Below are positions 16,791 to 25,626 of a DNA stretch of 64,000 nt, piece by piece. How positions within the stretch are numbered: position 1 is the first letter of the stretch; each line of letters starts with the position of its first letter. Both the position numbers and the translations under genes were made by a program. The notes below the pieces were generated by a model. That model did no database searches and was not told where the DNA came from. It worked only from the letters and a program-made list of their open reading frames with translations. Source of the DNA: Streptomyces griseiscabiei (GTDB lineage: Bacteria > Actinomycetota > Actinomycetes > Streptomycetales > Streptomycetaceae); the NCBI RefSeq assembly GCF_020010925.1, contig NZ_JAGJBZ010000002.1, positions 1,674,001-1,738,000 on the forward strand, in the 5' to 3' direction.

Positions 16791-17230
16791 GCAGCGGTTC
16801 GGGGCTGGGGCGACGAAGTCGCGGTCCACCAGGTCCGGGGCCCGTTCCGCGCTCACGTCGGGGATTGTGGTGATCACCCGCTTGCCGCGGACCGCGCCGA
16901 TGATGCCGAGCTCGCGCATGAGGCGTTCGACGGTGCAACGAGCCACCGCGACACCCTGGCGGTTCAGGAGCCGCCAGATCTTCCTGGCGCCATAGACACG
17001 GTAGTTGGCCTTGTACGCATCCTGGATCAGGATCTTGAGCTCACGGTCGCGGATGGTGCGGGCGGCCGGTGTGGCCTGGCGTTTGTGGTGGGCGTAGTAC
17101 GTGGACGGGGCGATCTTGCAGTCGTGTGCGGTCAGCACGCGGCAGATCGGCTCGACGCCGCCGAAGCGGCCCTTGTGCTCGTCGATGAACGCTACGAGCG
17201 TGTGTGTGGCCGGTCGAGCTCGGCCCTGAC
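16785..17230 (-). pseudogene. IS3 orfB (DDE transposase), 3'-truncated
   Basis: The frame reads VAFIDEHKGRFGGVEPICRV and LTAHDCKIAPSTYYAHHKRQ (HTH_21), then RVYGARKIWRLLNRQGVAVA and CTVERLMRELGI. It is lost after DLVDRDFVAPAPNRC, just before the first catalytic Asp. The rve catalytic core is therefore absent. Confidence 0.8.
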
Positions 17231-17529
17231 ATTGACGCGAAGAAAGACGCCGCAGCCTTGAGGATCTCGTTCGCCCGCTTCAGCTCGGCGTTCTCCTTCG
17301 TCAACCGCTTCAGCTCTGCGGACTCCTCCGTTGTGGTGCCCGGCCGGGCCCCCGCGTCGATCTGGTCCTGCCGTACCCACTTGCGCAGGGTTTCTGTCGT
17401 GCCGATGCCCAACTTCTGGGCGACCGCTTTCATCGCAGCCCACTCGGTGTCGTACTGCGGCCGCACCTCAGCGACCATCCGCACCGCACGACGGCGCAGC
17501 TCAAGCGGGCATTGGGAAGGACGTGCCAT
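17041..17529 (-). CDS. IS3 orfA (transposase HTH subunit)
   Basis: MARPSQCPLELRRRAVRMVA with the HTH and a Leu/Glu coiled coil (EESAELKRLTKENAELKRAN) is the standard orfA product. The natural OrfA part ends near residue ~105, where IS3 elements shift -1 into orfB; the listed frame reads on to 162 residues through orfB sequence. The HTH part is intact, but without a working orfB it is probably silent. Confidence 0.75.
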   Translation of the reverse strand: MARPSQCPLELRRRAVRMVAEVRPQYDTEWAAMKAVAQKLGIGTTETLRKWVRQDQIDAGARPGTTTEESAELKRLTKENAELKRANEILKAAASFFASMSGPSSTGHTHARSVHRRAQGPLRRRRADLPRADRTRLQDRPVHVLRPPQTPGHTGRPHHPRP

Positions 17530-17557
17530 GACTCGATCCTCTCAAATGATCGAGTCC

Positions 17558-19039
17558 CTATCGAACCCGGAACGGTTCAGTAGGCATGTTGGCTCTGGCC
17601 AAGTGGCGTGCCACTGCGGCTGTGGGGAGGTTCGTGTTGGCCCGAGGGACCGTTGGCATCACGGACGCGTCCACGACCAGGCAGTTGTCCAGACCCCTGA
17701 CTCGACCGACCGGGTTGGTGACCGCCTGCTCACCCGTGCCCATGGAGCACGTACCGACGGGATGCCAGTAATGGTGATGGGACGCGCGTACCCACGGAAC
17801 GAGGTCGGTCGGACCGGGTGACAGCTCGGAACCGAGGACTCCGCGCAGATCCGGTGTCGAGGCCAGGGCACGCACCAGGTCGATTCCGTCGAGGAGGACC
17901 TGGAGGTCTCTGGTGTCAGTCAGGAAGCCGTGGCAGATCAGCGGGGGAACCGCAGGATCCCGGGACCGAAGGCGGACCTTGCCGCGTGAGCGCGGTGTCA
18001 GACAAGCGACGGGCAGCACCCAGCGCCACGCGCGGCCTTCGAACGGTGTTTCCGACACGGGGAACAGATGCAGGTCGAACGCCTCTGTCGCCTGACCGGA
18101 TCTCGCCTTCACTAGAACGGGCTCGTCGGCTGACTGGTGGGCCGTCAGCCAGTGTTCCATCGCACGGCATAGTTCGGGGGTGCCGGTGAACTGGACGTCG
18201 ACCGTGGGTTGGTCGTGCAGGTTGGCGCCAACACCGGGCAGGGGCACCACTGATGTGATCCCGAGCGCCGCCAACTCGTCGGGAGGGCCGATACCGGAGC
18301 GAAGCAGGATCGCCGGCGAGCCGTAGGTGCCCGCAGCCAGCACCACTAGGTCCGCACCGAGGATCTCTTCATCGGCCAACCTCACTCCGGTGACGCGGCC
18401 ACGGGTGACCAGGAGCCGGTCGACGGTGCGATTCGGCAGCACGGTGATGCTACGACGGACATCATCGAGGAAAGAGAACGCCGAGTTGCGCCGGATGCCA
18501 CCGTAGGTGGTGCTCGGGATGGTTCCCACGCCTTCGTCGCCGTCCAGATCGTTGACGTCGGACTGGAACGGAAAGCCCGCCGTGACTGCGGCGTTCAGGC
18601 AGGCAAGCTGAAACGGCGTAGTCTCCTGAGGCGTTGTGTTGCGTACCCGGAAACGCTCGCTGACCGCCGTGAGTTCCGCGCGCATCACATCGGCGGACCA
18701 CCCAGCGAGGTGCCAGCCGTCGTAGTCGGCACGGTGTCCCCAGCTGGCGACGCAACCGTTCACGGATGAGGATCCACCGATGACGCGGCCGCGATCGAGA
18801 GCGAGCGTGCGGCCGTTCGGCAAGGTCTCGGTGAGGTTCCAGTCATGGCTGGTCGGAAGCGACCACGGCGTCAGCAGATCGGCGGGCCAGCTGCCGTCGG
18901 TCAGGGGGCCGAAGTCAGGGCCCGCCTCGACCAGGATTGTGGAGCGGCCGACGCGTGCCGCCTCACTGGCGGCGACGCATCCGGCTGTACCGCCGCCGAG
19001 AACGACAACGTCTGCTGTGCGCACACATACCTCCGACAA
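17558..19039 (-). CDS. GMC-family FAD oxidoreductase, 3' end replaced by IS3 sequence
   Basis: Choline-dehydrogenase-like flavoenzyme of 493 residues. The FAD Rossmann motif is VVVLGGGTAGCVAASEAARV (~residues 11-30) and the GMC signature is GRVIGGSSSVNGCVASWGHR. The catalytic His lies in HHHYWHPVGTCSMG, and VVDASVMPTVPRANTNLPTA is the C-terminal signature. The last seven residues, TEPFRVR, and the stop are read from the IS3 terminus, so a few natural C-terminal residues are lost; all catalytic parts remain. It is the last gene of the leftward arm, 74 bp after the trypsin-STAND gene. Likely oxidises an alcohol or sugar; substrate unknown. Confidence 0.85.
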   Translation of the reverse strand: MSEVCVRTADVVVLGGGTAGCVAASEAARVGRSTILVEAGPDFGPLTDGSWPADLLTPWSLPTSHDWNLTETLPNGRTLALDRGRVIGGSSSVNGCVASWGHRADYDGWHLAGWSADVMRAELTAVSERFRVRNTTPQETTPFQLACLNAAVTAGFPFQSDVNDLDGDEGVGTIPSTTYGGIRRNSAFSFLDDVRRSITVLPNRTVDRLLVTRGRVTGVRLADEEILGADLVVLAAGTYGSPAILLRSGIGPPDELAALGITSVVPLPGVGANLHDQPTVDVQFTGTPELCRAMEHWLTAHQSADEPVLVKARSGQATEAFDLHLFPVSETPFEGRAWRWVLPVACLTPRSRGKVRLRSRDPAVPPLICHGFLTDTRDLQVLLDGIDLVRALASTPDLRGVLGSELSPGPTDLVPWVRASHHHYWHPVGTCSMGTGEQAVTNPVGRVRGLDNCLVVDASVMPTVPRANTNLPTAAVARHLARANMPTEPFRVR

Positions 19040-19113
19040 GGGGTTTCAGGGTGAGTCAGGCTGTGGACATCGGGTAACGCAGCGGGGTTGTTCCGGCAGC
19101 CGGTGACAAGGGA

Positions 19114-22100
19114 TCAGGACAGCAGGCGTCGCAGCGCCGGACTTCCGGGCAGGTCATGGTCGGCCAGCCGACCGAGGACCTGGCGGTGATCGTGCATGAC
19201 CCCGGGTGCGGCGCCGAAGACTTCGAAGACCCTCCCGACCTCGGCCGGCGGGTCCGCACCCGTTCGGCAACTCTCCACCGCGGCGAGCCAACCCGCTGGC
19301 AACGTTTGCCACGCGGTGCCCTGGCCGACCCTGGCGAGCGCCGCCCGAGCAGTCCCGATGGTCTGGTCGGCCCCGTCCGCGATCGGCTGGGCCATCACCC
19401 GGAGGGTGTGCCAAGCGGCTTTTGTCAGCGGAGTAGCGCGAACGAACAGCTCTGCCGATGGCACCGGTTCGCCGAGTAGGAACAGAGCGGTCACCAATTC
19501 GCAGCGGGCCCAGGCACCGTAGAGGTGGAACGCCGCGCGATCGTAGGACGACGCGGCATCGCCTGCGAGGCGCACGGCCGCGGTGAGATCTCCCTGTCGC
19601 CTGGCCAAGACGCTCTCGGCCAGGACCACGCTGGCCGCGGCACGGGGGTTGCAGCCGTCAGCAGCCATATGGCAGCGTCGGATGGCGCTCTCCGCCGCAT
19701 CGACGTCCAATAAATCCGTAAGTGTCCAGGAAAGGGTGGCCAGTCCTGAGGCCAGGCCCCACCGGTCCCCGATCTCTTCGTAAGTCTCCAAAGCGCCCAG
19801 CAACAGCGGAACGGCGGCGTCCGGCGCGCCGGCGACCCGCGCTAGGCCGGCGAGTACGCAGTCCGCGTACGCTTCCAGACCTCGGTCTCCGATGTGGCGA
19901 GCGATGTCGCGCGCCACGGTGGCCCGTGTCGTGGCTCGAGGTGTCAGGCCGAGAAGGCTGTCGGAGACGGCGGCGTTGATCAGTGCGCCCGCTGTGAGGA
20001 ACGCACAGGTCGGGTCTGTGTCGCGCTCGCGCCTGACCAGAGCCATGGCGCGTTCCGCGCACGAGACGGACGTGGCGAGGAAACCCATGGGGCGCAGCGT
20101 GTGGGTCAACTGAACCAAGCCGCGTGCGACGACCCGGAACTCGCCGTCACCCTGCTGTGCGGCAGCGTGCAGCGCGCGCCGGAACGTACGGAGCGAGGCG
20201 CGCAAACTTCCGGAATCCCGCTGGGATGCGCCGAGGTCGACCAGAATCGCCGGTAGCGTGCGGTGGTCGCCGTTCGTGGTGGCGGCGGCCTCCGCTTTGG
20301 CCAGCCAGTCCAACGACGTGGCCGCTTCGCCCATCAGCCAGTACAGCCTGCCCAGTCTCATGGCGTTGCGGACCCAGTCGTCTCCCACGGCGACATCGGC
20401 CAAGGATCGAGCCAGGTCCGCCGTGACCCGGTACTGGCCGATGTTCTCCAGCAATCCACCGACCTCGTCGAGCACTTCCGCGGCCTGATGGTGATCACCG
20501 CTGTTCAGCAGGTGCTCGGAGGCGAACAGCATCGGCCGGACGTCGTCAATGTCACGCGGATCTGCTGTGGCCTTGCTGAGCCGGAGGTAGTGGTCGGCTG
20601 CTCTGCGGTGGAGCAAGGCGACGGTGGCCTCCTGCTGTTCGGCGGCCTGGCGCAGGAGATACCGTCGATCGGCAGGATGAAGCGCGACGGTCTTGCTGGT
20701 GCGGTCACCTGAGACGATCTGGGTACGGACCAGCCGCCGGACCAGTGACGGCACGTCGAGGCCGGGCGCGAACGGCCGCAGGATGAAATCCACCCCGCCG
20801 GTCGCCATCGGGCGGCCGACCACCGCGAGCGCCAACAGCACCCAGCGTGCCGGGCGGTCAAGCCGGGCAAGTGTTTCGGCGATCAGCTCCCCGAGCGACT
20901 CGTTCACGGCGGGCATGTCCAGCGTGACGAGGTCATCGACGGTCAGCAGGGGATCGCTGGCCAGCATCCCAGCTATCAACTGCAGTGCGCGGGGAAGGCC
21001 GTGCACCGCGGTGGCCAGTCGGCGCAGCACATCGTCCGGTGCGTCAGCGAGTCCGTACTCCGCCTGTGCATCCAGCTCGCGCAGCATTCGGACGGACTCG
21101 TCGTCCGGTAGACCGGCACGCAACTCGACACATCGAGTCCTCGGCAGCACGCTGGTGGAAAACTGCACCTGTTCCCGGGAGGTGATCAGGAACGACACCG
21201 GGCTGGCGACGAGCATCAGTTCGGTCAGCAGCGCGTCCAGCTCATCTCCACCGGTAAGTCGACCGTTTCCGTCGAGCAGGTCCTCGAGATTGTCCAGCAA
21301 CACAACGACGTGACGGTCGTCGAGGACCTCCAGCACGGACGCGACGCGCCGGTGGAGTGGGATCGCGCGCGTCGACCAGGTGCGGAACAAGTCCGCGTCA
21401 CCGGTGAGCTGTGCCAGCTTGAGGACGATCTCATCACTGGAGATGCCGGAGCTCGTACGCGTGGAGAGGAAGACGACTCCGTCGATGCGTGGTCGCGAGC
21501 CGCTGTGGAACCAGTGTTGCGAGCGCAGCGCGCTCAGTACACGCGCGGCCAGCGCGGTCTTGCCCACGCCGGCGCGGCCGATGACGGACACGACGCCCAC
21601 CGAATCGTCTGCTAGTGCCCTGCTGATGTCGCCAGTCTCGTGCACCCGGTCACGGAACAGATGCTGCGGGTCGAACGGCCTGACGCCGACCGCAGGCGCG
21701 ACGTCGGCCCTCAGGGCCCCCGTACCGTGCAGACCGCTTTCGGCCAGGGCTTCGAGACGGCGCTCCTGCCGTTCTCGACGGGACGACCAGCCTTCCGCCG
21801 CCGAGCGGAGTTCGTCGATGCGGGGCTGGAACCGGCCTGGAGCGGACGAGTGGGATTGGATGTCCTCAAGAGCATCCGCCAAGGAGGCCGGCTTGGCCGC
21901 CAGCGCCGCGTCGGCTGCGGCGGATACCGCCGCGGCAACTGCCTCACCGACCGCTGAAACCCTGACGAAGCTCCGCAGGTAGGTGGGGAGTGCAACTCCC
22001 TCGTCGGCGACGACGATGAGCACGAGTTGTCGGAACACCGCGGCCACGACCAGTTCCCGCGTCGACTCGAACGTGAGAGCCATGCCGTTCGCGACCAACA

Positions 22101-22905
22101 CCATTGTCTGTACGTCGGCGAGGACAGCCGGATTCGGTTTAGGTATCTCGCCGTCAGACACGAAAACACTGCGCGCGGCGAGGCCCCGAACGCGCAACTC
22201 GGCGGCGATCCGATCCGCAAGAGTGTCGATTGCGGTGGCCACTACCATGACCTGCCGCGCGGCGGGCGAGTCACTGCCGGCGGCCTGCTGTGCCTCGATC
22301 TCCTCAAGCCGGTTCCAAGCAGACGCCACCCGGTACAGCGGCATCGCGAGCACGGTGTCACGTGCACCGCGCGGGCCGGTGACCGCCTCGATCTGGATGC
22401 CGACCACGGCGCCAAGTTCGGTGCTCACGATGGGAGCGCCGCTGTAGCCCGGCTCGGCCAGCTCTTGGCTGCGGCAGCGAAACAGCCGCAACGATGCGTC
22501 GTTGCGGGGATCGAACGGACCGATGATGTCGCCTGCACCGGCACTGATCGTACGAAGGGTGACGCCGAAGCCGGCACTGGCGAACGAGCCGCGCGGAGCG
22601 TGTGCCAGGGCGATGGGCAGCGCCGCGATTCTGCGGTCGTCCAGGTCCACGTCGAGCACGGCGAAGTCGATGCCCTCCGCAGGCTGGTGTGCCGCGACGA
22701 GAACGCGTGCCCGTAGCGGCCCGTGGCCGGGGAACGTCACTTTGAGATCGCCAGCCCCGGTCAGCAGGTGGCCAGCAGTGAGGACGATACCCGTGGGCGC
22801 CGCCAACCAGCCGGTACCCGAGACCGAGGCGCCACCGACCGAGATCCCGCAGACAGCAGTGGAGAGCAGGTTTGCGAGCACGTCGGCGTCATGCTTCGGT
22901 CGCAT
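19114..22905 (-). CDS. Trypsin-like peptidase / TIR-like / NB-ARC STAND NTPase / TPR protein
   Basis: Multidomain protein of 1263 residues. ATG 22905 is chosen; it overlaps the upstream gene by 17 bp (GTG 22932 is an alternative). Residues ~10-200 are a trypsin-like protease with H46 (VLTAGH), D80 (GIDFAVLD) and S155 (EPGYSGAP). Residues ~220-330 look TIR- or SEFIR-like (LVANGMALTFESTRELVVAA...LPTYLRSFVRVS). The NB-ARC ATPase has Walker A GRAGVGKTAL near 440 and Walker B VVVLLDNLEDLL near 535, then a winged helix. The last ~450 residues are TPR-like helical repeats. It lacks a signal peptide, so it acts in the cytosol. Proteases fused to STAND ATPases are known from bacterial conflict systems; the trigger and the cleavage target are unknown. 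Confidence 0.85.
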   Translation of the reverse strand: MRPKHDADVLANLLSTAVCGISVGGASVSGTGWLAAPTGIVLTAGHLLTGAGDLKVTFPGHGPLRARVLVAAHQPAEGIDFAVLDVDLDDRRIAALPIALAHAPRGSFASAGFGVTLRTISAGAGDIIGPFDPRNDASLRLFRCRSQELAEPGYSGAPIVSTELGAVVGIQIEAVTGPRGARDTVLAMPLYRVASAWNRLEEIEAQQAAGSDSPAARQVMVVATAIDTLADRIAAELRVRGLAARSVFVSDGEIPKPNPAVLADVQTMVLVANGMALTFESTRELVVAAVFRQLVLIVVADEGVALPTYLRSFVRVSAVGEAVAAAVSAAADAALAAKPASLADALEDIQSHSSAPGRFQPRIDELRSAAEGWSSRRERQERRLEALAESGLHGTGALRADVAPAVGVRPFDPQHLFRDRVHETGDISRALADDSVGVVSVIGRAGVGKTALAARVLSALRSQHWFHSGSRPRIDGVVFLSTRTSSGISSDEIVLKLAQLTGDADLFRTWSTRAIPLHRRVASVLEVLDDRHVVVLLDNLEDLLDGNGRLTGGDELDALLTELMLVASPVSFLITSREQVQFSTSVLPRTRCVELRAGLPDDESVRMLRELDAQAEYGLADAPDDVLRRLATAVHGLPRALQLIAGMLASDPLLTVDDLVTLDMPAVNESLGELIAETLARLDRPARWVLLALAVVGRPMATGGVDFILRPFAPGLDVPSLVRRLVRTQIVSGDRTSKTVALHPADRRYLLRQAAEQQEATVALLHRRAADHYLRLSKATADPRDIDDVRPMLFASEHLLNSGDHHQAAEVLDEVGGLLENIGQYRVTADLARSLADVAVGDDWVRNAMRLGRLYWLMGEAATSLDWLAKAEAAATTNGDHRTLPAILVDLGASQRDSGSLRASLRTFRRALHAAAQQGDGEFRVVARGLVQLTHTLRPMGFLATSVSCAERAMALVRRERDTDPTCAFLTAGALINAAVSDSLLGLTPRATTRATVARDIARHIGDRGLEAYADCVLAGLARVAGAPDAAVPLLLGALETYEEIGDRWGLASGLATLSWTLTDLLDVDAAESAIRRCHMAADGCNPRAAASVVLAESVLARRQGDLTAAVRLAGDAASSYDRAAFHLYGAWARCELVTALFLLGEPVPSAELFVRATPLTKAAWHTLRVMAQPIADGADQTIGTARAALARVGQGTAWQTLPAGWLAAVESCRTGADPPAEVGRVFEVFGAAPGVMHDHRQVLGRLADHDLPGSPALRRLLS

Positions 22906-23272
22906 CGGCCCTTTTCCAGATGAGCTTGGCACGCAAGGTGTAGTCGCCCCTCACCCCGAGCCAGACCGGCCCGCCTTGCGCGGACAGCCCCAGACACACC
23001 TCGGCCTCCACCTCCGTGGGACGGTGCTCGACAGGGATGCCCGACAGCTCGCGGCCAACCGTGCCGGCAATGTGTGACAGCAGCGCAGACATTTCTCCGA
23101 CAGCGCCGTCGACCCGGTCCCGAATGCCGGTCGGTGACGTCATCCGCTCCTCACCGGCGGCTTCGGGCGGTGTCGGCGACAGGTCGCCGGGCAGCGGGAC
23201 GACCTTCACCGCGTACGGTTGCCCGCCCTCGGTCTGTGACACCACTACGTCCATCGTCAGCACCTCATTCAT
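22889..23272 (-). CDS. Trypco1 (trypsin-co-occurring, CU044_2847 family) protein
   Basis: Protein of 127 residues. ATG 23272 overlaps the end of the FkbH-like gene by 8 bp (CCATGAATGAGG), and its own end overlaps the trypsin-STAND start. The N-terminal strand (MDVVVSQTEGGQPYAVKVVP), central helices (VGEMSALLSHIAGTVGREL) and C-terminal strands (EVEAEVCLGLSAQGGPVWLG...LRAKLIWKR) match Trypco1. That domain is described beside trypsin-like proteases in NTP-dependent conflict systems and is thought to be substrate, inhibitor or activator of the protease. Coupled translation with the protease supports a physical partnership. Confidence 0.85.
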   Translation of the reverse strand: MNEVLTMDVVVSQTEGGQPYAVKVVPLPGDLSPTPPEAAGEERMTSPTGIRDRVDGAVGEMSALLSHIAGTVGRELSGIPVEHRPTEVEAEVCLGLSAQGGPVWLGVRGDYTLRAKLIWKRADATEA

Positions 23273-25334
23273 GGCGATCGACGGGTTCCACCGTCACGAA
23301 GGTAGGGAAGTGAGTCGGCCTTCTGTGGTCCAGGCGCCAGCGTCCCGGCGCGCACTCCTGGAAGCCGGCCACGGCGTACAAACCGTGGCACGGCTCGTTG
23401 AGCCGGGTCCGGACCAACCGGGCCTCGATCGGGGTGCCGTACTCGGTGATGATGAGGTCCAGCAGCACGTTCTCCACGCCGTAGCCCATGGCACGGCAGC
23501 TCAGTACGAACGACTCGATGGAGCGGCGTGCGCGGTGCACGACGGCTGCTGCGACCAGGCCGAAGTCGCCGAAGCGATCCCGCAGTGACGCCACGTGCAC
23601 GACCTGTTCCGAGCTGGGGTCCGTCATGCGAGACAACGCCTGCTTTGAGAGCCACATACCGGTGGTGTTGAACTGGTTGGTGCGTCGTAGCAGCTCCAGC
23701 GTGCGGGGCACATCGGTCGGCTGCATCGGCCCACTGGACAACTGCAGCCTCAGTGCGGCCATCGCGGTCGCCGTGGCCTGCGCTCCGGCTTGGGAGGAAA
23801 CGAAATCCTTACGGCGCCGGGCGGTTCGGTAGCGGCCGGTGCGGCGCACGCCGTCGCTGGTGACGGTGGTCAGTTCCGCAGCGAGTGACAACCTCCGCCA
23901 GACGTCGCGATCGCGGGCGTCAAGGACCGTAAGTTTGGGAAAGGCGCTGGCCAGCAGGGCCCGTTGGGTTGCGTCGTCGTCGATGACGCCGACGTGCTCC
24001 GGCCGAATGTCCAGAACCTGCAGGGCCTCGGCCAAGGCGACGGGCTTGGGTTCCCAGCCGCGTCTGACAGTGACGAAGTCCTCCGGGGTGATGTCCGTTT
24101 CCCGCCATCGAATAGACTCGGGAGTGCCTTTGCTGAGCCCGATCAAAACGATGCCCTGCCGGGCGAGGCGACGAAGTAGCGCCTGGCGGTCGCGGTGCTG
24201 CGTGACCCTGCCTTCGGCCATCACTCCGGACCACAAGGTGCCATCGAAGTCGACAGCCAGGGCACGGAGCCCGGTCAGTGTTACAGCGGCTTCGACGATG
24301 TCCTCGTAGGAACGCGCTATTTCTCGGCTCAGCCGACTGGTGTGATGGAGAGAGTCGGGAAGGGAAATCCCCGGTGCGGCCGGCTCGGACGCCTGTCGCA
24401 GACCGACGCGTTCGACGATGTCGGCCTCGTCGATGAGCAGCACCCCCGGCCATGTGCGTACTCGTTCCTTCAATACCGCATTCAGCGCATTGATCGCAGA
24501 CTGCCCGGCCGATGTCAGTGGTGGGAGGCTGGTGATGTCGGCACGTTCGGGCCCCTCTGGCGCGCCGCTGGCATTGTGCAGCAGGATCGGTGCGTCGGAC
24601 CATAGCCTGATTTCTTCGACCGCATGCCCCACCAGGTCCACAACCCCGTTCACGGTGACCGTGGTGGGATGGCTACCTTGGGACGATTCTGCGAGTAATT
24701 GGCGGAAAACGGGCAGTGCATCGAAGGTGAACGGGCTGAATCCGATCATTCCCACAGGGTGACGACCGGCGAAGTCGCGGGCGGCGGCGAGGTGGAACGG
24801 GGCACTCAGCGCGCTGCTGAAGTACTGGTGATAGCCGCGGAGACTGATGCCTTTCTCGCGGAGGCTGTCCGTCAGGAAGCACCGCACTCCGTTCATCAGG
24901 CAGTCACCGAGCAGGAGCATGTTGTAGCGAATCCCCGGCGCCGTGAGCAGCGGTTCATGCAGATGATCGAGCGTGTCGATTGCAGCGCTCGCGCCGAATC
25001 GGCGACTGATCGCCGCGCGTTGGGCCGCGACTAACTCGGCCACCTCGAATCCGAATATGTTGCCGTTCCTCGCGTCGAGAGGGTGCCCCAGTTGCAGGGG
25101 GTATCGCTGTAATTCATCTCGATAAACGGCAATGAGCTCGGGTGAAGGGTTTTCGATCAGATGGGCGACCATGTGCAACATGGCCGGCAGATACCGGTCG
25201 GTGAATTCCTTGCGCACAGGCGAAGTCGGAGCTGGGCGGCCCGGATCGGCGTTCAAACTCGCGGCCCAGTCCCGGGCTATTGATCGGTTGTTCTGGCGCA
25301 GTACCGAGGCGAGCAGGGTTTCACTGGGCGGCAT
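23265..25334 (-). CDS. FkbH-like HAD-IIIC protein with SGNH-like and GNAT-like parts
   Basis: Protein of 689 residues. ATG 25334 has GGAAGG 4 nt upstream. Residues ~1-135 are a helical region of unknown family; residues ~140-340 are SGNH-hydrolase-like (LLLGDCLM, then MIGFSPFTFDALPVFRQLL). A HAD-IIIC core spans ~355-490 (LAVDFDGTLWSGVMAEG, LSKGTPESI, GVIDDDATQRA), and an acetyltransferase-like tail holds SLRDRFGDFGLVAAAVV. FkbH itself loads glyceryl from 1,3-bisphosphoglycerate onto a carrier protein. No carrier or PKS gene is present here, so the acceptor must differ. It heads the leftward arm and is translationally coupled to Trypco1. Confidence 0.8.
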   Translation of the reverse strand: MPPSETLLASVLRQNNRSIARDWAASLNADPGRPAPTSPVRKEFTDRYLPAMLHMVAHLIENPSPELIAVYRDELQRYPLQLGHPLDARNGNIFGFEVAELVAAQRAAISRRFGASAAIDTLDHLHEPLLTAPGIRYNMLLLGDCLMNGVRCFLTDSLREKGISLRGYHQYFSSALSAPFHLAAARDFAGRHPVGMIGFSPFTFDALPVFRQLLAESSQGSHPTTVTVNGVVDLVGHAVEEIRLWSDAPILLHNASGAPEGPERADITSLPPLTSAGQSAINALNAVLKERVRTWPGVLLIDEADIVERVGLRQASEPAAPGISLPDSLHHTSRLSREIARSYEDIVEAAVTLTGLRALAVDFDGTLWSGVMAEGRVTQHRDRQALLRRLARQGIVLIGLSKGTPESIRWRETDITPEDFVTVRRGWEPKPVALAEALQVLDIRPEHVGVIDDDATQRALLASAFPKLTVLDARDRDVWRRLSLAAELTTVTSDGVRRTGRYRTARRRKDFVSSQAGAQATATAMAALRLQLSSGPMQPTDVPRTLELLRRTNQFNTTGMWLSKQALSRMTDPSSEQVVHVASLRDRFGDFGLVAAAVVHRARRSIESFVLSCRAMGYGVENVLLDLIITEYGTPIEARLVRTRLNEPCHGLYAVAGFQECAPGRWRLDHRRPTHFPTFVTVEPVDRHE

Positions 25335-25626
25335 GGCACCTTCCCGTGCTTGGACCGCAGCCGACGTAGGCTCATGATGGCGCACTGTCGGCGCAGCGGC
25401 AATGGTGTGTCGCGCGGTCGTCGTTGATCTTGACTGCAGGTCGGACGTAACCGCAGGAAGCGATCGTGTTCGCCGTCTTCGCCTGGACTCGCCGATTTCG
25501 AAAACCTCCTTATTGCCTTATGGACACTGTGCGCATCCTCGGGCAGGGTTGCCTGATGAACCGTGGTCCCAACCTCCTCGGCATCCATGTCGCGACGTCC
25601 ACGGTCCCAGCGGTTGGAGGCTCGCT
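25335..25626. promoter_or_regulatory. Divergent promoter region of the island cluster
   Basis: The 292 bp between the FkbH-like and radical SAM starts must hold the promoters of both arms. The base composition drops here, with AT-rich sequence at 25500-25525. TTGATCTTGACT near 25424-25435 could supply a -35 for the rightward arm. I see no strong palindrome. GGAGG at 25616-25620 is the ribosome site of the radical SAM gene. Confidence 0.45.

Larger units (their letters stand above)
16785..17579. mobile_element. IS3-family element, truncated at orfB end
   Basis: Reading leftwards, the element starts with the terminus TGAACCGTTCCGGGTTCGAT (reverse of 17560-17579), followed by orfA and part of orfB. 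OrfB stops abruptly after ~135 codons at the junction with the IS701-like remnant, so the distal end is missing. It cannot transpose by itself. Its left terminus lies inside the 3' end of the GMC oxidoreductase gene. Confidence 0.8.

Noticed and set aside
17558..19039. GMC oxidoreductase as mycofactocin MftG
   Set aside because: Similar GMC family, but no mycofactocin genes (mftA-F) are nearby and the radical SAM protein here is not an obvious MftC.
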